From DASXKD01 sp963762735 (GTDB taxonomy: Bacteria; Actinomycetota; Actinomycetes; Streptosporangiales; Streptosporangiaceae): a DNA stretch of 64,000 nt. The stretch is from positions 186,001-250,000 of the forward strand of contig CAVXMG010000005.1 in assembly GCA_963762735.1 (NCBI GenBank), in the 5' to 3' direction. Both the position numbers and the translations under genes were made by a program. The notes below the pieces were generated by a model. That model searched no databases. It had not been told where the DNA came from and worked only from the letters and a program-made list of their open reading frames with translations. How positions within the stretch are numbered: position 1 is the first letter of the stretch; the number at the start of each line of letters is the position of its first letter. This document shows positions 63,628 to 64,000 of the stretch, piece after piece.

Positions 63628-63816
63628 TCATCGCCTTTCTCGGTGTGCCGGCAGAGGTCTTGCTCCGCGGCGCCCGCGCGCCCTGGTGTGCTTCCCAGGA
63701 CTGCTCACGCAGCGCGGGAACGAGGCGGGCAGGACCAGCGCCGCAGTCACCAGGAACACCGCCCCGGTTGCCACGGGCGCGGCGAGCAGGCCCGGGCCGG
63801 TCGCGCAGGTGTTCAT
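63628..63816 (-). CDS. Possible 62-residue membrane peptide
   Basis: ATG 63816 overlaps the stop of the short ORF upstream (ATGA). The product has one hydrophobic segment, LLAAPVATGAVFLVTAALVL, followed by an Arg-rich tail. No SD. Overlap with the neighbours and the membrane segment are the only support. Confidence 0.35.
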   Translation of the reverse strand: MNTCATGPGLLAAPVATGAVFLVTAALVLPASFPRCVSSPGKHTRARGRRGARPLPAHRERR

Positions 63817-63953
63817 GCCCGGGGCTGGCGGAAAGTCCGCGTGCGCGCCGGGGCAGCGGATGCCAGGCGCCCGATGGGCGCCATCACAGGCTCCCCGCCG
63901 CGACCCCGGGGGCGGCGTGCCCGGCGAACGAGAGCGGCGAGCAGCGCGGTCAC
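63813..63953 (-). CDS. Possible 46-residue basic peptide
   Basis: GTG 63953 overlaps the TGA of the gene entering from the right (GTGA), and the stop overlaps the next ATG. Product MTALLAALVRRARRPRGRGG plus 26 residues, Arg/Pro-rich. Support is positional only; it could equally be non-coding. Confidence 0.25.
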   Translation of the reverse strand: MTALLAALVRRARRPRGRGGEPVMAPIGRLASAAPARTRTFRQPRA

Positions 63954-64000
63954 GCGATGTGTAGCGGGATGCCGCCGGGCGCGGCGGGCCCGGCGAGCGG
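63950..64000 (-). CDS. C-terminal end of a gene entering from the right edge
   Basis: Sixteen codons ending PLAGPAAPGGIPLHIA and TGA. Too short to identify. The ending and the GTGA overlap with the next frame suggest a real gene whose body lies beyond the window. Confidence 0.35.
   Translation of the reverse strand, partial: PLAGPAAPGGIPLHIA

Overview
The window is high-GC DNA with GTG/ATG starts, AGGAGG-type ribosome binding sites and dense start/stop overlaps. It also carries several families typical of actinobacteria: DUF3040, an Rv2578c-type radical SAM protein, an MSMEG_1061-type flavoprotein, DUF5999 and MalT-like LuxR regulators. Together these point to an actinomycete chromosome, probably a filamentous or soil type. 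The genus cannot be fixed from the sequence alone.

Layout. 1-4,000: a cut-off membrane-anchored protein, a CYTH/CHAD protein translationally coupled to a ParA-like ATPase, and small conserved proteins. 4,100-5,230: a radical SAM protein behind a promoter that holds a perfect LexA-type palindrome. 5,530-6,400: a cysteine dioxygenase/rhodanese pair. 6,550-11,935: classical menaquinone genes (isochorismate synthase, menD, menC, menE). 12,200-15,560: a principal-type sigma factor, a secreted protein and an ECF sigma/anti-sigma pair. 15,650-22,420: a patatin, an acetyltransferase and a lipid-oxidation cluster of three acyl-CoA dehydrogenases and two short-chain dehydrogenases. 22,480-29,300: a DUF2079 membrane protein, a flavoprotein, a NodI/NodJ-like ABC exporter, a GtrA protein and a stand-alone transglycosylase.

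29,658-56,406: a tRNA-Pro(GGG) gene followed by two tandem genomic islands. The islands are bounded by 48-bp (third copy 43-bp) direct repeats of the tRNA 3' part at 29,690, 40,715 and 56,364. The first holds a C-terminally truncated integrase, a secreted protein, a 1,251-residue phospholipase-C-like protein, a broken LuxR regulator and IS debris. The second holds a peptidase-E-like protein, an IS982-type element, an EamA transporter, a YceI protein with an ABC exporter, DUF5999, a large MalT-like regulator and an operon of very small proteins leading into a cupin and membrane proteins. Three operons on the second island share a long, well-conserved upstream element (palindrome GGCACTTTCGTGCC plus downstream blocks). 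A shorter copy lies just beyond the regulator gene. This looks like an undescribed island regulon.

56,407-64,000: fragments, an alpha/beta hydrolase, a secreted CocE/NonD-type peptidase and an FtsX/LolD-like ABC transporter, with small overlapping ORFs at the right edge.

Two things affect how the window should be read. First, many otherwise conserved genes carry single-base frameshifts (radical SAM, menD, menC, menE, DUF2079, transglycosylase, LuxR, serine hydrolase, transposase). The pattern suggests residual sequencing indels in the core genes, whereas damage in the islands may be real decay. Second, a GC-rich repeat of about 77-80 bp recurs at least five times outside the islands. It sits at gene ends, supplies stop codons or C-terminal extensions, and is once inserted in frame inside a gene.
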